A stretch of DNA of 38,805 nucleotides from an uncultured Erysipelotrichaceae bacterium (lineage in GTDB: Bacteria > Bacillota_I > Bacilli_A > Erysipelotrichales > Erysipelotrichaceae). This document shows, piece after piece, positions 16,884-24,555 of this stretch (its first letter is position 1; every line of letters starts with the position of its first letter). Below the pieces are notes generated by a model, which was given only the letters and a program-made list of their open reading frames with translations, searched no databases and was not told the origin of the DNA. The DNA lies in NCBI GenBank assembly GCA_947167125.1, contig CAMVGT010000019.1, positions 1 to 38,805 of the forward strand, read 5' to 3'. A program made the position numbers and the translations under genes.

Positions 16884-17143
16884 AAAAGACGTCCGTACAC
16901 AGGACGTCTTTCAAACGTGGTTCCACCCGGATTCACCGACTCCTCACGAAGACGGTCTCATGAAGTACAGTCATACTTCTGTGCTGTAACGCGCACCCGC
17001 GTCATTCACTACTTGTTTCCGTTCGCAAATGCGGTTCAGGGATGTGTTTCAGCAGGTCTGTCTAGCTTCCTTTTCACCGGCCGGAAGTTCTCTGATAAAC
17101 AGATCCCTGTCTACTGTTTCCCGTCATCACCATTTTTTTGATT
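16884..17143 (-). promoter_or_regulatory. T-box leader with histidine (CAC) specifier
   Basis: The leader of the his operon on the minus strand. The T-box core GGTGGAACCACG is at 16916-16928, followed by a terminator stem GACGTC-based (16884-16912) with TTTTTT. Stem I shows AGTA on its 5' side and GAAA-CAC-A on its 3' side, the usual placement of the specifier; CAC (17044-17046) reads histidine. The base helix pairs GGGA with TCCC. Uncharged tRNA-His should bind here and prevent termination, switching the whole operon on during histidine shortage. The base expected to pair with the tRNA discriminator is A, while the tRNA-His in this window ends in C73. Confidence 0.93.
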
Positions 17144-17149
17144 GATACA

Positions 17150-17177
17150 ATCATACCATCCGCTTTTTTGAAGTCAA
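17150..17177 (-). promoter_or_regulatory. Promoter of the his operon
   Basis: -35 TTGACT (17172-17177) and -10 TATGAT (17150-17155) with a 16-nt spacer on the minus strand. Transcription should start near 17143, just before the T-box stem I. Confidence 0.75.
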
Positions 17178-17223
17178 CAGAAAATGTGAATTCTTTCATC
17201 CGAATGAAAACAGTTTCATTCCG

Positions 17224-18555
17224 TCAGGCGGAATGGCGGAGACGGCGGTATGCAAGCACGATTCCCGCTGCCGCCGCGATCAATGCCCCGAAGGCAAAAA
17301 ACACAAGTCCGTCTGCTGCTTTTTTCATTTTCTTCACCTCACTCTGTACGGCCGGCGCTGCTTTCAGCCGGTCTGTCATTTCGATTACCGGATAGTCCGG
17401 TCCTGCGACACTGATGGCGGTATGCTCGATGTCGACGCTTGAACCGGCATATCCCTTCGCTGCTTTGAGAAGATGCACGGTGTAGGTCTTTCCCTTTTCG
17501 ATGCGCTCATTCTGAACCAGATGATCGCGCCCGTCCGTCACCCAGGCATCAACCTGATGCCCTTCGGCGTCATAAACCGCAATCGACGCGCCGGTGATGG
17601 CATTCTTCTGTCCGTCTGTCATCCGGATGTAGAAACCCGCTTTCCATTTCCGTGAAGGCACTTCTTCCTCTTCTTTCTCAAAGAAAGATGATTCCGGTTC
17701 CTCCGTTAAGCCGAGATACTGCATAATCACAGCACTGACATCCGGTTTTTCTCCCAAAGACTCCGCTGTGTCTTTTTCGGAAGTTACCGTTTCTTCTTTT
17801 TCTTCCTCTTCCTTTTCATCCGATGCAGGCGGATCTGAGGGCACAATCAGATCCGAGCGCCATTCGGAAGGAGGAGGCGCAGGATATTCATAGTCCGGTT
17901 CCTCCTTCAGGAAATATGGGAATTTCAAGGGTTCTTTGATTTCTTTCATGAAGGCGGGAATTGAGATTGCTTTCCTGGACCCGGGTTCATAGCCTTCCGC
18001 TTTTTCACTCTGCACAATCACAAAGGAAGCGCCGGCCGGAAAGAGAACTTCTTTTTCTTCCTCTTCCCCTTCTTCATTTCGTACGGTTTCCATCACTTTC
18101 CCGTCTGCGCGGGGCACAAATGAGCAGAACAGCTCATCTGCTTCATCACGGATTTCCAGCTTTCCGCCTTCCGCAAACAGATCGGTATCAGCGATGTATT
18201 GATACACCGCTGCTGAAAACGGATTCAGCTGAATGGTTTCCGTATGATCATGAAGCGTTTCCTCTTCCGCAATCCAGATTTCCCTGTCCGGCATCATGCC
18301 GTAAGGCGGATCGCTGATCGAGATCACATATTCCCTGTTTCTTTCAAGAGAGAATTCAGCCGTATCCGACTGAAGCGGGAAGGAAATAACTTCCCCATCC
18401 TGCGCATCCAGAACATCGACATACGTTTCCGCATGCTCATCTTTGACAAATCCTTCCGCATGCAGAGTCACATGAAACATCCGGTTTTCAGCCGAAACAG
18501 GAAGCGCCCGGATGAAACAGACAGCAGCCGCAGCGAACAGCAGCTTCTGTTTCAT
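17224..18555 (-). CDS. Secreted, membrane-anchored surface protein with Cna/SpaA-like repeats
   Basis: A 443-residue protein. A signal peptide covers residues 1-22 (basic start, Ala-rich core, VSA-E cleavage). Then come beta-rich segments resembling prealbumin-like (Cna_B/SpaA) domains, a Pro/Glu-rich linker near the middle, and another such domain (ITGASIAVYDAEG). A C-terminal helix is followed by YRRLRHSA. The end has the hydrophobic-then-basic layout of a sortase substrate but no LPxTG-like motif, so simple membrane anchoring is more likely. It starts on the ATGA of the ssb stop, so it is co-translated with ssb, an unexpected partner. Function unknown. Confidence 0.7.
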   Translation of the reverse strand: MKQKLLFAAAAVCFIRALPVSAENRMFHVTLHAEGFVKDEHAETYVDVLDAQDGEVISFPLQSDTAEFSLERNREYVISISDPPYGMMPDREIWIAEEETLHDHTETIQLNPFSAAVYQYIADTDLFAEGGKLEIRDEADELFCSFVPRADGKVMETVRNEEGEEEEKEVLFPAGASFVIVQSEKAEGYEPGSRKAISIPAFMKEIKEPLKFPYFLKEEPDYEYPAPPPSEWRSDLIVPSDPPASDEKEEEEKEETVTSEKDTAESLGEKPDVSAVIMQYLGLTEEPESSFFEKEEEEVPSRKWKAGFYIRMTDGQKNAITGASIAVYDAEGHQVDAWVTDGRDHLVQNERIEKGKTYTVHLLKAAKGYAGSSVDIEHTAISVAGPDYPVIEMTDRLKAAPAVQSEVKKMKKAADGLVFFAFGALIAAAAGIVLAYRRLRHSA

Positions 18556-18905
18556 GCGGCGCTCTCCATGGCATCGTTCTGTTCCCCGAACAGTTCCTGA
18601 GGAAGTCCCTCCATCTGTTCTGCGACAATCTGTGTGGTGACACGCTTGCGGCCATCAGATCCCACGTAGTTGGTTTTCTGCAGTCTGCCTCTGATGCGCA
18701 CACGGTCGCCGGCGTGGTACGCATTTCCCGCCTCTGAGGCTAATGGCTCCCATACAACAATATCGAGGAAATCGCGGGAACGGCTCGGTTCCTTGCGCTT
18801 TACGCCGATCTGAAAGGAACACATCATGTTTTCGGATCTGGTTCTGCGAAGGTTGGGTTCCTTCAGGATTACACCGGTCAGATGAACTTCATTGATATCA
18901 CTCAT
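18552..18905 (-). CDS. ssb: Short single-stranded DNA-binding protein lacking the acidic tip
   Basis: A 117-residue OB-fold SSB. The start MSDINEVHLTGVILKEPNLR and the motifs FLDIVVWEPLA and DRVRIRGRLQ are family features. The C-terminus ends NDAMESAA, lacking the DDDIPF-type tip through which housekeeping SSB recruits repair proteins. Length and missing tip resemble Bacillus SsbB, the competence-induced SSB. ATG 18905 is chosen because AGGAGG lies 7 nt upstream. The upstream region carries an 18-nt block identical to one before the CpaB-like gene at 31319. Confidence 0.85.
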   Translation of the reverse strand: MSDINEVHLTGVILKEPNLRRTRSENMMCSFQIGVKRKEPSRSRDFLDIVVWEPLASEAGNAYHAGDRVRIRGRLQKTNYVGSDGRKRVTTQIVAEQMEGLPQELFGEQNDAMESAA

Positions 18906-18954
18906 ATCTTTCCTCCTTTTGGCCTGTCTATATCGGTTATTGCAATGAAAAACG

Positions 18955-18972
18955 CAATCTCCACAAAAAAAG
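18955..18972 (-). promoter_or_regulatory. Shared upstream element, copy A
   Basis: Minus-strand CTTTTTTTGTGGAGATTG, identical over 18 nt to 31358-31375. Downstream bases keep matching at fixed spacing (TTTTC, then TG, AA and AA pairs). It follows the terminator of the gene ending at 18989 and precedes ssb. Candidate promoter or activator site; the factor is unknown. Confidence 0.6.
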
Positions 18973-18981
18973 ACGAAAAAA

Positions 18982-19013
18982 AGGGAAATCATTCCGATTC
19001 CGGCTGATTTCCT
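18982..19013 (-). terminator. Terminator overlapping the glycosyltransferase stop codon
   Basis: Stem GGAAATCA/TGATTTCC (18984-18991 with 19005-19012) whose 3' arm contains the TGA stop of the gene. On the minus strand it is followed by CTTTTTTT. Confidence 0.7.
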
Positions 19014-20302
19014 TTCATGATGGCCTTCATATTATCCACTGCCCGCGCTGAGTTTCTGAGGAATTCTTCCTTTTCTTCTGCGCTGAACCCTTTCGTCATT
19101 GCCGACACAAGATCTTCGGCAGCCTGTTCCATATCCTTGCGCATCGCGGCGTTGACCGGACGCAGCAGCGGTGTCATCTGCCCTTCCGTATATTTCATAT
19201 CGATATCGCCCTTCAATGTCAGTTTTTCCAGAGACGCCATGACATTCAGAAGCGGAATCCCGGTGAAATCGGAAATGCTGCGGGCGGACTGCGACGGTCC
19301 TCCGAAGCAGAGAGCGGCATAGACCCATGCGTCACGGATGGAAAGATCATTGGCAATCGCGATGGTGTTGAGATAGCGCTCAAACAGCTTTCTTTCATAA
19401 TAGGAGGACAGCAGCGGACTGACGCTGTTTCCTTCAAAAGAAGCCTTTACCGTTTCCTCTCCGAGTTTCCTTGTGCCGGGCATCATCGGGATCACCATTT
19501 CATCATTGGCTGCCGATACCAGGAATCTTGCGATGGAAATCCGCTGGGCGCGGTATTCTTTTTCATCGAGGATGTTTTTGAAGAAGCGGCTGTAATAGGT
19601 AAAGACGCTCAGCTTCATTTCCACGATCTTTGCCGGATTCAGATTCTGCGCGACAAGACTGCCTTCGGTTTTGACATAGTAATAAACCGGAACATTCAGA
19701 GCGCGTACTGTTCTGACATGAAGCAGATATTCCAGATTGAAGATAAAGTCTTCACAGAAACTCAGGCTTTCATCCATGCGGACATTCCACTTTTCAATCA
19801 GGTCGCGTCTGTACAGCTTGTTCCAGAGAACACCGAAATAATAGTCTGCCGGATTGTCCATCATGTATTCGGCATACTGCTGAAGCGTCAGCACACGGTC
19901 ATCATCAATCGAGCTCTTGAACGCGACTCTGTCGCCGACAACCCGATAGAAACCTGCCGCAATCAGATCGCACGGTTTTTCTTCCATTTCCCTTACCATG
20001 ATTCTCAGGGAATCATCCGCCATCCAGTCATCGGCATCCATAAAGCGGATATAGGTACCCTGCGCCATGGACAGCGCAAGATTTCTGGTTGCGGAGACAC
20101 CGGAATTCGGCTTATGCACAACTTTGATTCTTTCATCCTTTGCGGCATATTCATCCAGGATTGCAGGACTGTTATCTTTGGATCCATCATCCACAAGGAT
20201 CAGTTCAAAATCGTCATAATCCTGATTCAGAACACTTTCGATGCATTTACGGATCGCTTTTTCCGCATTGTAAACCGGGACAATCACACTGACAGCAGGC
20301 AT
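18989..20302 (-). CDS. Family 2 glycosyltransferase
   Basis: A 437-residue protein with an N-terminal GT-A domain (residues 1-220): VSVIVPVYNAEKAI, the DDGSKDNS nucleotide-binding turn, and a DxD-type motif MDADDW (Asp89-Asp92). The C-terminal 200 residues are helical and unassigned. It presumably adds a sugar to a cell-surface glycan or lipid on the cytoplasmic face. There is no transmembrane segment. A minus-strand TATAAT lies at 20333-20338, about 30 nt before the ATG, with GAGGAG as ribosome site. It stands alone between terminators. Confidence 0.85.
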   Translation of the reverse strand: MPAVSVIVPVYNAEKAIRKCIESVLNQDYDDFELILVDDGSKDNSPAILDEYAAKDERIKVVHKPNSGVSATRNLALSMAQGTYIRFMDADDWMADDSLRIMVREMEEKPCDLIAAGFYRVVGDRVAFKSSIDDDRVLTLQQYAEYMMDNPADYYFGVLWNKLYRRDLIEKWNVRMDESLSFCEDFIFNLEYLLHVRTVRALNVPVYYYVKTEGSLVAQNLNPAKIVEMKLSVFTYYSRFFKNILDEKEYRAQRISIARFLVSAANDEMVIPMMPGTRKLGEETVKASFEGNSVSPLLSSYYERKLFERYLNTIAIANDLSIRDAWVYAALCFGGPSQSARSISDFTGIPLLNVMASLEKLTLKGDIDMKYTEGQMTPLLRPVNAAMRKDMEQAAEDLVSAMTKGFSAEEKEEFLRNSARAVDNMKAIMKGNQPESE

Positions 20303-20332
20303 GGTTTTCTCCTCTTTCTTTTTATACCGATT

Positions 20333-20338
20333 ATTATA
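20333..20338 (-). promoter_or_regulatory. -10 box of the glycosyltransferase gene
   Basis: Perfect TATAAT on the minus strand, 31 nt upstream of the start at 20302. No good -35 hexamer is seen. Confidence 0.5.
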
Positions 20339-20360
20339 GTACGAATGTCATGCCCGAAAG

Positions 20361-20384
20361 AAAAAACCGGAAAGATCTCCGGTT
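20361..20384 (-). terminator. Terminator of the radical SAM gene
   Basis: A 7-bp stem AACCGGA/TCCGGTT followed on the minus strand by TTTTTTC, directly after the stop at 20386. Confidence 0.85.
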
Positions 20385-20385
20385 A

Positions 20386-21879
20386 TCAATGATGAAGTGT
20401 GATGGATACGGTCCCGTCCGCATGTTCAAATCCTGCAAGCTCAGGATGATTCCGCTTTTCTTCAGAATAGTTTTCATAGGGCGGTACGGCATGTGTTTCC
20501 TTCTGCCATTCTTCTTCCGCATACGGCGCCCATTCTTCGGCATATCTGTCGCATTTTGCGCAGAGATGGTCAACATCTTCCGGTGATTCCTCATTGGTCT
20601 GGTGTGCACCTGTTTTCTTTACCATCTCCCTTAACAGCTGCGGGTTTTCAAGCATCGGACAAGGTCTCAGATGATTCCGGTTGAACGGCTGGCCTTCATG
20701 ATATGCCATAAACAGCGAGCTTTTGAGCATTTCAAGGATGGAGTGATCATGGATGTTTGTATTGGAAAAATGAATGAATACGCAGGGCTCCGCGTCACCG
20801 GAAGCGTTGATATGGAAATAATTTCTTCCTCCGGCAATACAGCCGCCGACCGCTTCGCCGTCATTCTGGAAATCCATCGGGAAAAATGCATGTCTGTTTT
20901 CTTCAGAACGTACTTCACGCAGGCGGTGAATCATGTAAAGACGCTGCTCAGGAGTCGGCATCAGTTCAGGTGCGGCGTTGTTGCCTACCGGCATGAGATG
21001 GAAATAGAAACCGAAATGGGCACCGTTTTCACTCAGCAGATCAAAGAATTCATCGCTGGTGACCGCTTCGATATTGTCTTTTGTATAGCAGATCGAAGTT
21101 CCGAAAATGATTCCGTGCTGACGGAGGAGTTTCATTGCCTTCATCACAGCCGCATAATGGCCTTTCCCTCTTCTTGCGTCATTGGTATCAGGAGTTCCTT
21201 CGATGGAAAGAAGGAAAGTCAGATTGCCGAGTCTGCGTACTTTTTCGCAGAGTTCTTCATCGATCAGAGTGGAATTGGTAAAAGCGGCGAAGAAGCAGTC
21301 CCTGTGTTTCTCACACAGCTTCAGGATTTCTTTTTTCTTTACAAGCGGTTCGCCGCCGGTCATGAAAAACAGATGGGTGCCGAGCTGTTTTCCTTCTGTT
21401 ACAATCCGGTCCATATCTTCAAATGAAAGAGAATTCTTGCGGCCGTACGTTCCGCTCCAGCATCCGATGCAGTGCATGTTGCAGGCGCTGGTCGGATCAA
21501 ACAGAATCAGCCACGGGATATTGCAGTGATGGATTTCACGGCTTCTGCGGATTGTTTTTGTGCCGTTCAGAAACGCTTCATATCCAAGCGTTCTGAGAAA
21601 GTTTTTCGCATATTCCGGATCCGCTTCATCAATGACGCTGTTGATCAGCCTCATCCATTTGTTTTCCGGATGGCTTACATATTCTTTGATCGCGCTGATT
21701 GATTCAGCAGTTTCCGTATCATCGCCATAGAAGCGGCGGGCAAATTCGGCAATGGATGCGTACACCTGTGAACGTTCTGTATAATCTTCTGTTCTGTTCA
21801 GCTTTTTCAGCAGTTTTCCTGTTAGCAGCGATACAGCCTCCCTTTCAGCCGTATTGCTGAATAATTCCTTTGCGGACAT
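20386..21879 (-). CDS. Radical SAM protein with C-terminal Cys-rich region
   Basis: A 497-residue protein. A helical N-terminal extension (1-115) precedes a radical SAM barrel with CNMHCIGC (Cys133, Cys137, Cys140; CxxxCxxC) and the SAM-binding TGGEPL. The C-terminal part contains further Cys residues in GGCIAG, EPCVF, CPML and CAKCDRY, consistent with a SPASM-like auxiliary Fe-S domain. Substrate unknown: SPASM enzymes modify peptides or enzymes, but no short peptide gene is next to it. ATG 21879 is chosen because AAGGAG precedes it; the frame is open further upstream without a ribosome site. Confidence 0.85.
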   Translation of the reverse strand: MSAKELFSNTAEREAVSLLTGKLLKKLNRTEDYTERSQVYASIAEFARRFYGDDTETAESISAIKEYVSHPENKWMRLINSVIDEADPEYAKNFLRTLGYEAFLNGTKTIRRSREIHHCNIPWLILFDPTSACNMHCIGCWSGTYGRKNSLSFEDMDRIVTEGKQLGTHLFFMTGGEPLVKKKEILKLCEKHRDCFFAAFTNSTLIDEELCEKVRRLGNLTFLLSIEGTPDTNDARRGKGHYAAVMKAMKLLRQHGIIFGTSICYTKDNIEAVTSDEFFDLLSENGAHFGFYFHLMPVGNNAAPELMPTPEQRLYMIHRLREVRSEENRHAFFPMDFQNDGEAVGGCIAGGRNYFHINASGDAEPCVFIHFSNTNIHDHSILEMLKSSLFMAYHEGQPFNRNHLRPCPMLENPQLLREMVKKTGAHQTNEESPEDVDHLCAKCDRYAEEWAPYAEEEWQKETHAVPPYENYSEEKRNHPELAGFEHADGTVSITLHH

Positions 21880-21976
21880 ATAAATCTCCTTTTTTTCAAA
21901 TACATTCTGACTATATGCCTTTGAGAAATCTCCGGTAACAGACAAAAAAGATGATCTGTATTCATGCAAAAGAAAA

Positions 21977-22008
21977 AGCGTATACACTTTTTCAGATGTG
22001 TATACGCT
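21977..22008 (-). terminator. Terminator of the serA-larA operon
   Basis: An 11-bp perfect stem AGCGTATACAC/GTGTATACGCT followed on the minus strand by TTTTTCTTTT, 11 nt after the larA stop. Confidence 0.9.
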
Positions 22009-22019
22009 GCAGCTGATTG

Positions 22020-23264
22020 CTATTTGATGCTGGGAAGTGTGCTGCCGCCGTAGGGCATTGCGAGCACCTTTGCGTCCGGTCTTGTCTTTAATGCAAGATC
22101 ATAGGCTTCCTGCAGTGAGGATGCCGGTGTCAGGATGGTTTTCCGAACGGTTTCAGGATCCATATCACTGACAAGATAGATATCCGCTTTTTCACGGATC
22201 ATCGCGATTGCGGCTGCCTTATGGGCGCCGAGAATGAAATTGCGCTGGATTTCTTCCGTCATGTCATGCGGATTTCTGTACTTCAGCATCCATTCTTCAA
22301 AATGGGATTCGCCGAAGCCTTCCGCACAGCTTCCGCAGACAATGACGGCACCGCCCTCTTTGACTGCCTGACCGGCATTGTCAAGAGCCTTCTGGGTCTG
22401 ATAGAGATTGAGGTCCTTCGGTGCGCCGCCCTGGGAAACAATGACGATATCCGCCTTTTCATCAATCTGACGCAGATAATACTGATCGAGATAGCGGCAT
22501 GCCTTTCTGTGGGCTGCTGTCACATCGCCGCAAGCGGCGTAGACAATTTCCTTTTTGGTATTCAGGACAACATTGAAGATGAAATCTATGCCTGCCATCG
22601 CGCCGGCTTCTTCGATATCTTCACGGACCGGATTGCCTTCCAGTTTTCCGGCACAGGATTCCGGTGTCACCATAAAGCGGTGGTTGGCCTGAATCGCGCT
22701 GCGTGTGGATACACCGGGCATGAGTGCCTTTGCGCCGCCGGAGTAGCCTGCGAAATAGTGATATTCCACATTGCCGATGCAGATTCTTCTGTCTGCCGAC
22801 ATGACGGTTCTGTCGATGTCGACAGGTGTACCCCTCTTTGTGGTACCGACATGAACAGTGTCATCGGGATTGGAATCAATGCATCTGACCTGTGCGTAAA
22901 CCTCATCGCCGGCCAGATGTTTCTTTTCATCTTCGGTCTGTCTGCGGTGGGAGCCAAGGCCGAATACCACGGTGATGTTTTCTTTTTTCACGCCTGCCCT
23001 GTCCAGTTCTTCCAGAATGGAAGGAAGGATTTTCCAGGAAGGACAGGGTCTTGTAATATCGCTGGTTATAATTGCGACGGTTTCATCGCTTGAGATGAGT
23101 TCATGAAGAGGCTTTGAATCAACGGGATCTTTGAGCGCGCCTTTGACAACTGCGTTTTCATCAATTCCTTCAGGCAGGTCTTCCGGTTCAAGGATTCCCA
23201 TCAGTCTGCTGTCTTCAATCTGAACTGTTTCCGTCCGTTTTCCGGTTTTGAATGAAAGTTCCAT
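22020..23264 (-). CDS. larA: LarA-family nickel-pincer racemase
   Basis: A 414-residue LarA-family (DUF2088) protein. Residues known from lactate racemase are all in register: Asp69 and Arg72 (SDITRP), His106 (LGSHR), His169 and Lys179 in HYFAGYSGGAK (the Lys that tethers the nickel-pincer cofactor), and His195 (ANHRF). LarA enzymes racemise or epimerise 2-hydroxy acids. Family members differ in substrate (lactate, malate, hydroxyglutarate and others), so lactate is not assured. The cofactor synthesis genes larB, larC and larE are not in this window. AAGGGG precedes the start, 18 nt after the stop of the serA-like gene, so the two form an operon. Confidence 0.88.
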   Translation of the reverse strand: MELSFKTGKRTETVQIEDSRLMGILEPEDLPEGIDENAVVKGALKDPVDSKPLHELISSDETVAIITSDITRPCPSWKILPSILEELDRAGVKKENITVVFGLGSHRRQTEDEKKHLAGDEVYAQVRCIDSNPDDTVHVGTTKRGTPVDIDRTVMSADRRICIGNVEYHYFAGYSGGAKALMPGVSTRSAIQANHRFMVTPESCAGKLEGNPVREDIEEAGAMAGIDFIFNVVLNTKKEIVYAACGDVTAAHRKACRYLDQYYLRQIDEKADIVIVSQGGAPKDLNLYQTQKALDNAGQAVKEGGAVIVCGSCAEGFGESHFEEWMLKYRNPHDMTEEIQRNFILGAHKAAAIAMIREKADIYLVSDMDPETVRKTILTPASSLQEAYDLALKTRPDAKVLAMPYGGSTLPSIK

Positions 23265-23282
23265 ACTTCATTCCCCTTGTTT

Positions 23283-24458
23283 TTATTTTTCCCACTGAAT
23301 GACTCTGACACGGATCATGCCGCGGACTTCATTCAGACGGAGCGTATTGTGCTCATCGACATCGGAGTTGACGTCAAACAGCGAATAAGCATATTCGCCG
23401 AGCGACTTGTTGGTCATGTTTTCAATATTGATTCCGTCATCGGAAAGAACAGCTGTGATCTGGGCAAGCACGCCGGGCAGATTCTTATGAATCACGCAGA
23501 TTCTCGCCTTGCCGCTGCGTTCAAGTGTGACATTGGGCAGGTTGACGGAATTGCGGATATTTCCGTAGCGGAGATATTCATTGATTTCCTGGGCAGCCAT
23601 TCTTGCGCAGTTGGCTTCGGACTCATAGGTGGTTCCGCCAAGGTGCGGTGTCAGGATGACATTTTCCGTTTCAATCAGTCTTCTTGTCGGGAAGTCGGCG
23701 ACATACTTGGCAACCTTGCCGCTGTTGAGCGCTTCAATGATCGCGTCCTCATCCACGACCGCGTCGCGGGCATAATTGATAATGCGTACGCCGTCTTTCA
23801 TCTTGGCGATCGATTCCCTGTTGATCAGATGTCTTGTGTCTGATTTGAGCGGTACATGAAGAGTGATGAAATCACTGCGCTTCAGCAGTTCATCCAGATT
23901 GTCAACACGGTTGACATGGCGGGAGACATGCCATGCGGCATCAACGGAAAGATACGGGTCATAGCCGTAAACATGCATACCGAGGGAAAGCGCGATATTG
24001 GCAACCGCGGAGCCGACATTGCCGGTACCGATGACGCCGAGTGTCTTTCCTTCATATTCAGGACCGGCAAACTGCTTCTTGATCTTTTCCATCCGCGCTT
24101 CGACAGGTCCTTCGGAATCATCATAGGAATATACCCATTTCATAGCGTTGAAGATGTCACGGCCGGCCATCGAGATGCCGAACAGGAACAGTTCCTTTAC
24201 GCCGTTGGCATTTCCGCCGGGGGTATTGAATACAGCAATTCCTTTTTCGCTGCATTCATCAAGTGGAATCGTATTGACACCGATGCCGGCTCTGCCGATG
24301 CATTTGAGTTCCTTGTTGAAAGGGTAGCCATGCATATCGGAAGCTCTGACAAAAATCGCATCGGGATTTTTGATACTGTCTGATACCTCATAGTCTTTTT
24401 CGTTCAGAATCTCGAGGCATGAATCGGAAATATTATTCAGTGTTTTCACTTTATACAT
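23283..24458 (-). CDS. serA: D-3-phosphoglycerate dehydrogenase-like 2-hydroxyacid dehydrogenase with ACT domain
   Basis: A 391-residue D-isomer 2-hydroxyacid dehydrogenase. The NAD-binding GTGNVG is at 144-149, the substrate Arg231 in NYARD, and the catalytic His272 in TPHLGG. A C-terminal ACT domain (about 315-391) is present, as in SerA. Between Arg and His there are 41 residues rather than about 52, and no Glu sits at the usual place; the segment reads YVADFP instead. This is the short ACT-containing subfamily usually called 3-phosphoglycerate dehydrogenase. No serC or serB is adjacent; the partner is a LarA-family racemase, so another 2-hydroxy acid is possible. ATG 24458 follows AAGGAAA. 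Confidence 0.85.
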   Translation of the reverse strand: MYKVKTLNNISDSCLEILNEKDYEVSDSIKNPDAIFVRASDMHGYPFNKELKCIGRAGIGVNTIPLDECSEKGIAVFNTPGGNANGVKELFLFGISMAGRDIFNAMKWVYSYDDSEGPVEARMEKIKKQFAGPEYEGKTLGVIGTGNVGSAVANIALSLGMHVYGYDPYLSVDAAWHVSRHVNRVDNLDELLKRSDFITLHVPLKSDTRHLINRESIAKMKDGVRIINYARDAVVDEDAIIEALNSGKVAKYVADFPTRRLIETENVILTPHLGGTTYESEANCARMAAQEINEYLRYGNIRNSVNLPNVTLERSGKARICVIHKNLPGVLAQITAVLSDDGINIENMTNKSLGEYAYSLFDVNSDVDEHNTLRLNEVRGMIRVRVIQWEK

Positions 24459-24497
24459 ATTCGTTTCCTTCTTCCCCCGCTTCAGCGCGGTGACCGC

Positions 24498-24521
24498 ATT
24501 ATAGCACACTTGAAATGTGTG
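24498..24521 (-). promoter_or_regulatory. Promoter -10 and palindrome upstream of serA-larA
   Basis: Minus-strand TATAAT (24498-24503), with an inverted repeat CACAC-N7-GTGTG (24505-24521) in the spacer region directly upstream. The -35 is poor. A repressor binding the palindrome would block polymerase. Confidence 0.5.
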
Positions 24522-24555
24522 TACAGTTTGTTTCAGAATAATTTTTCATTATGTT

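Noticed and set aside
17224..17350. Sortase (LPxTG) anchor on the surface protein
   Set aside because: The hydrophobic helix and basic tail are present but no LPxTG-like motif precedes them.
24498..24521. Rex-type redox operator at the serA-larA promoter
   Set aside because: The arms CACAC/GTGTG do not match the TTGTGA-N6-TCACAA pattern of Rex; kept only as an unnamed palindrome.
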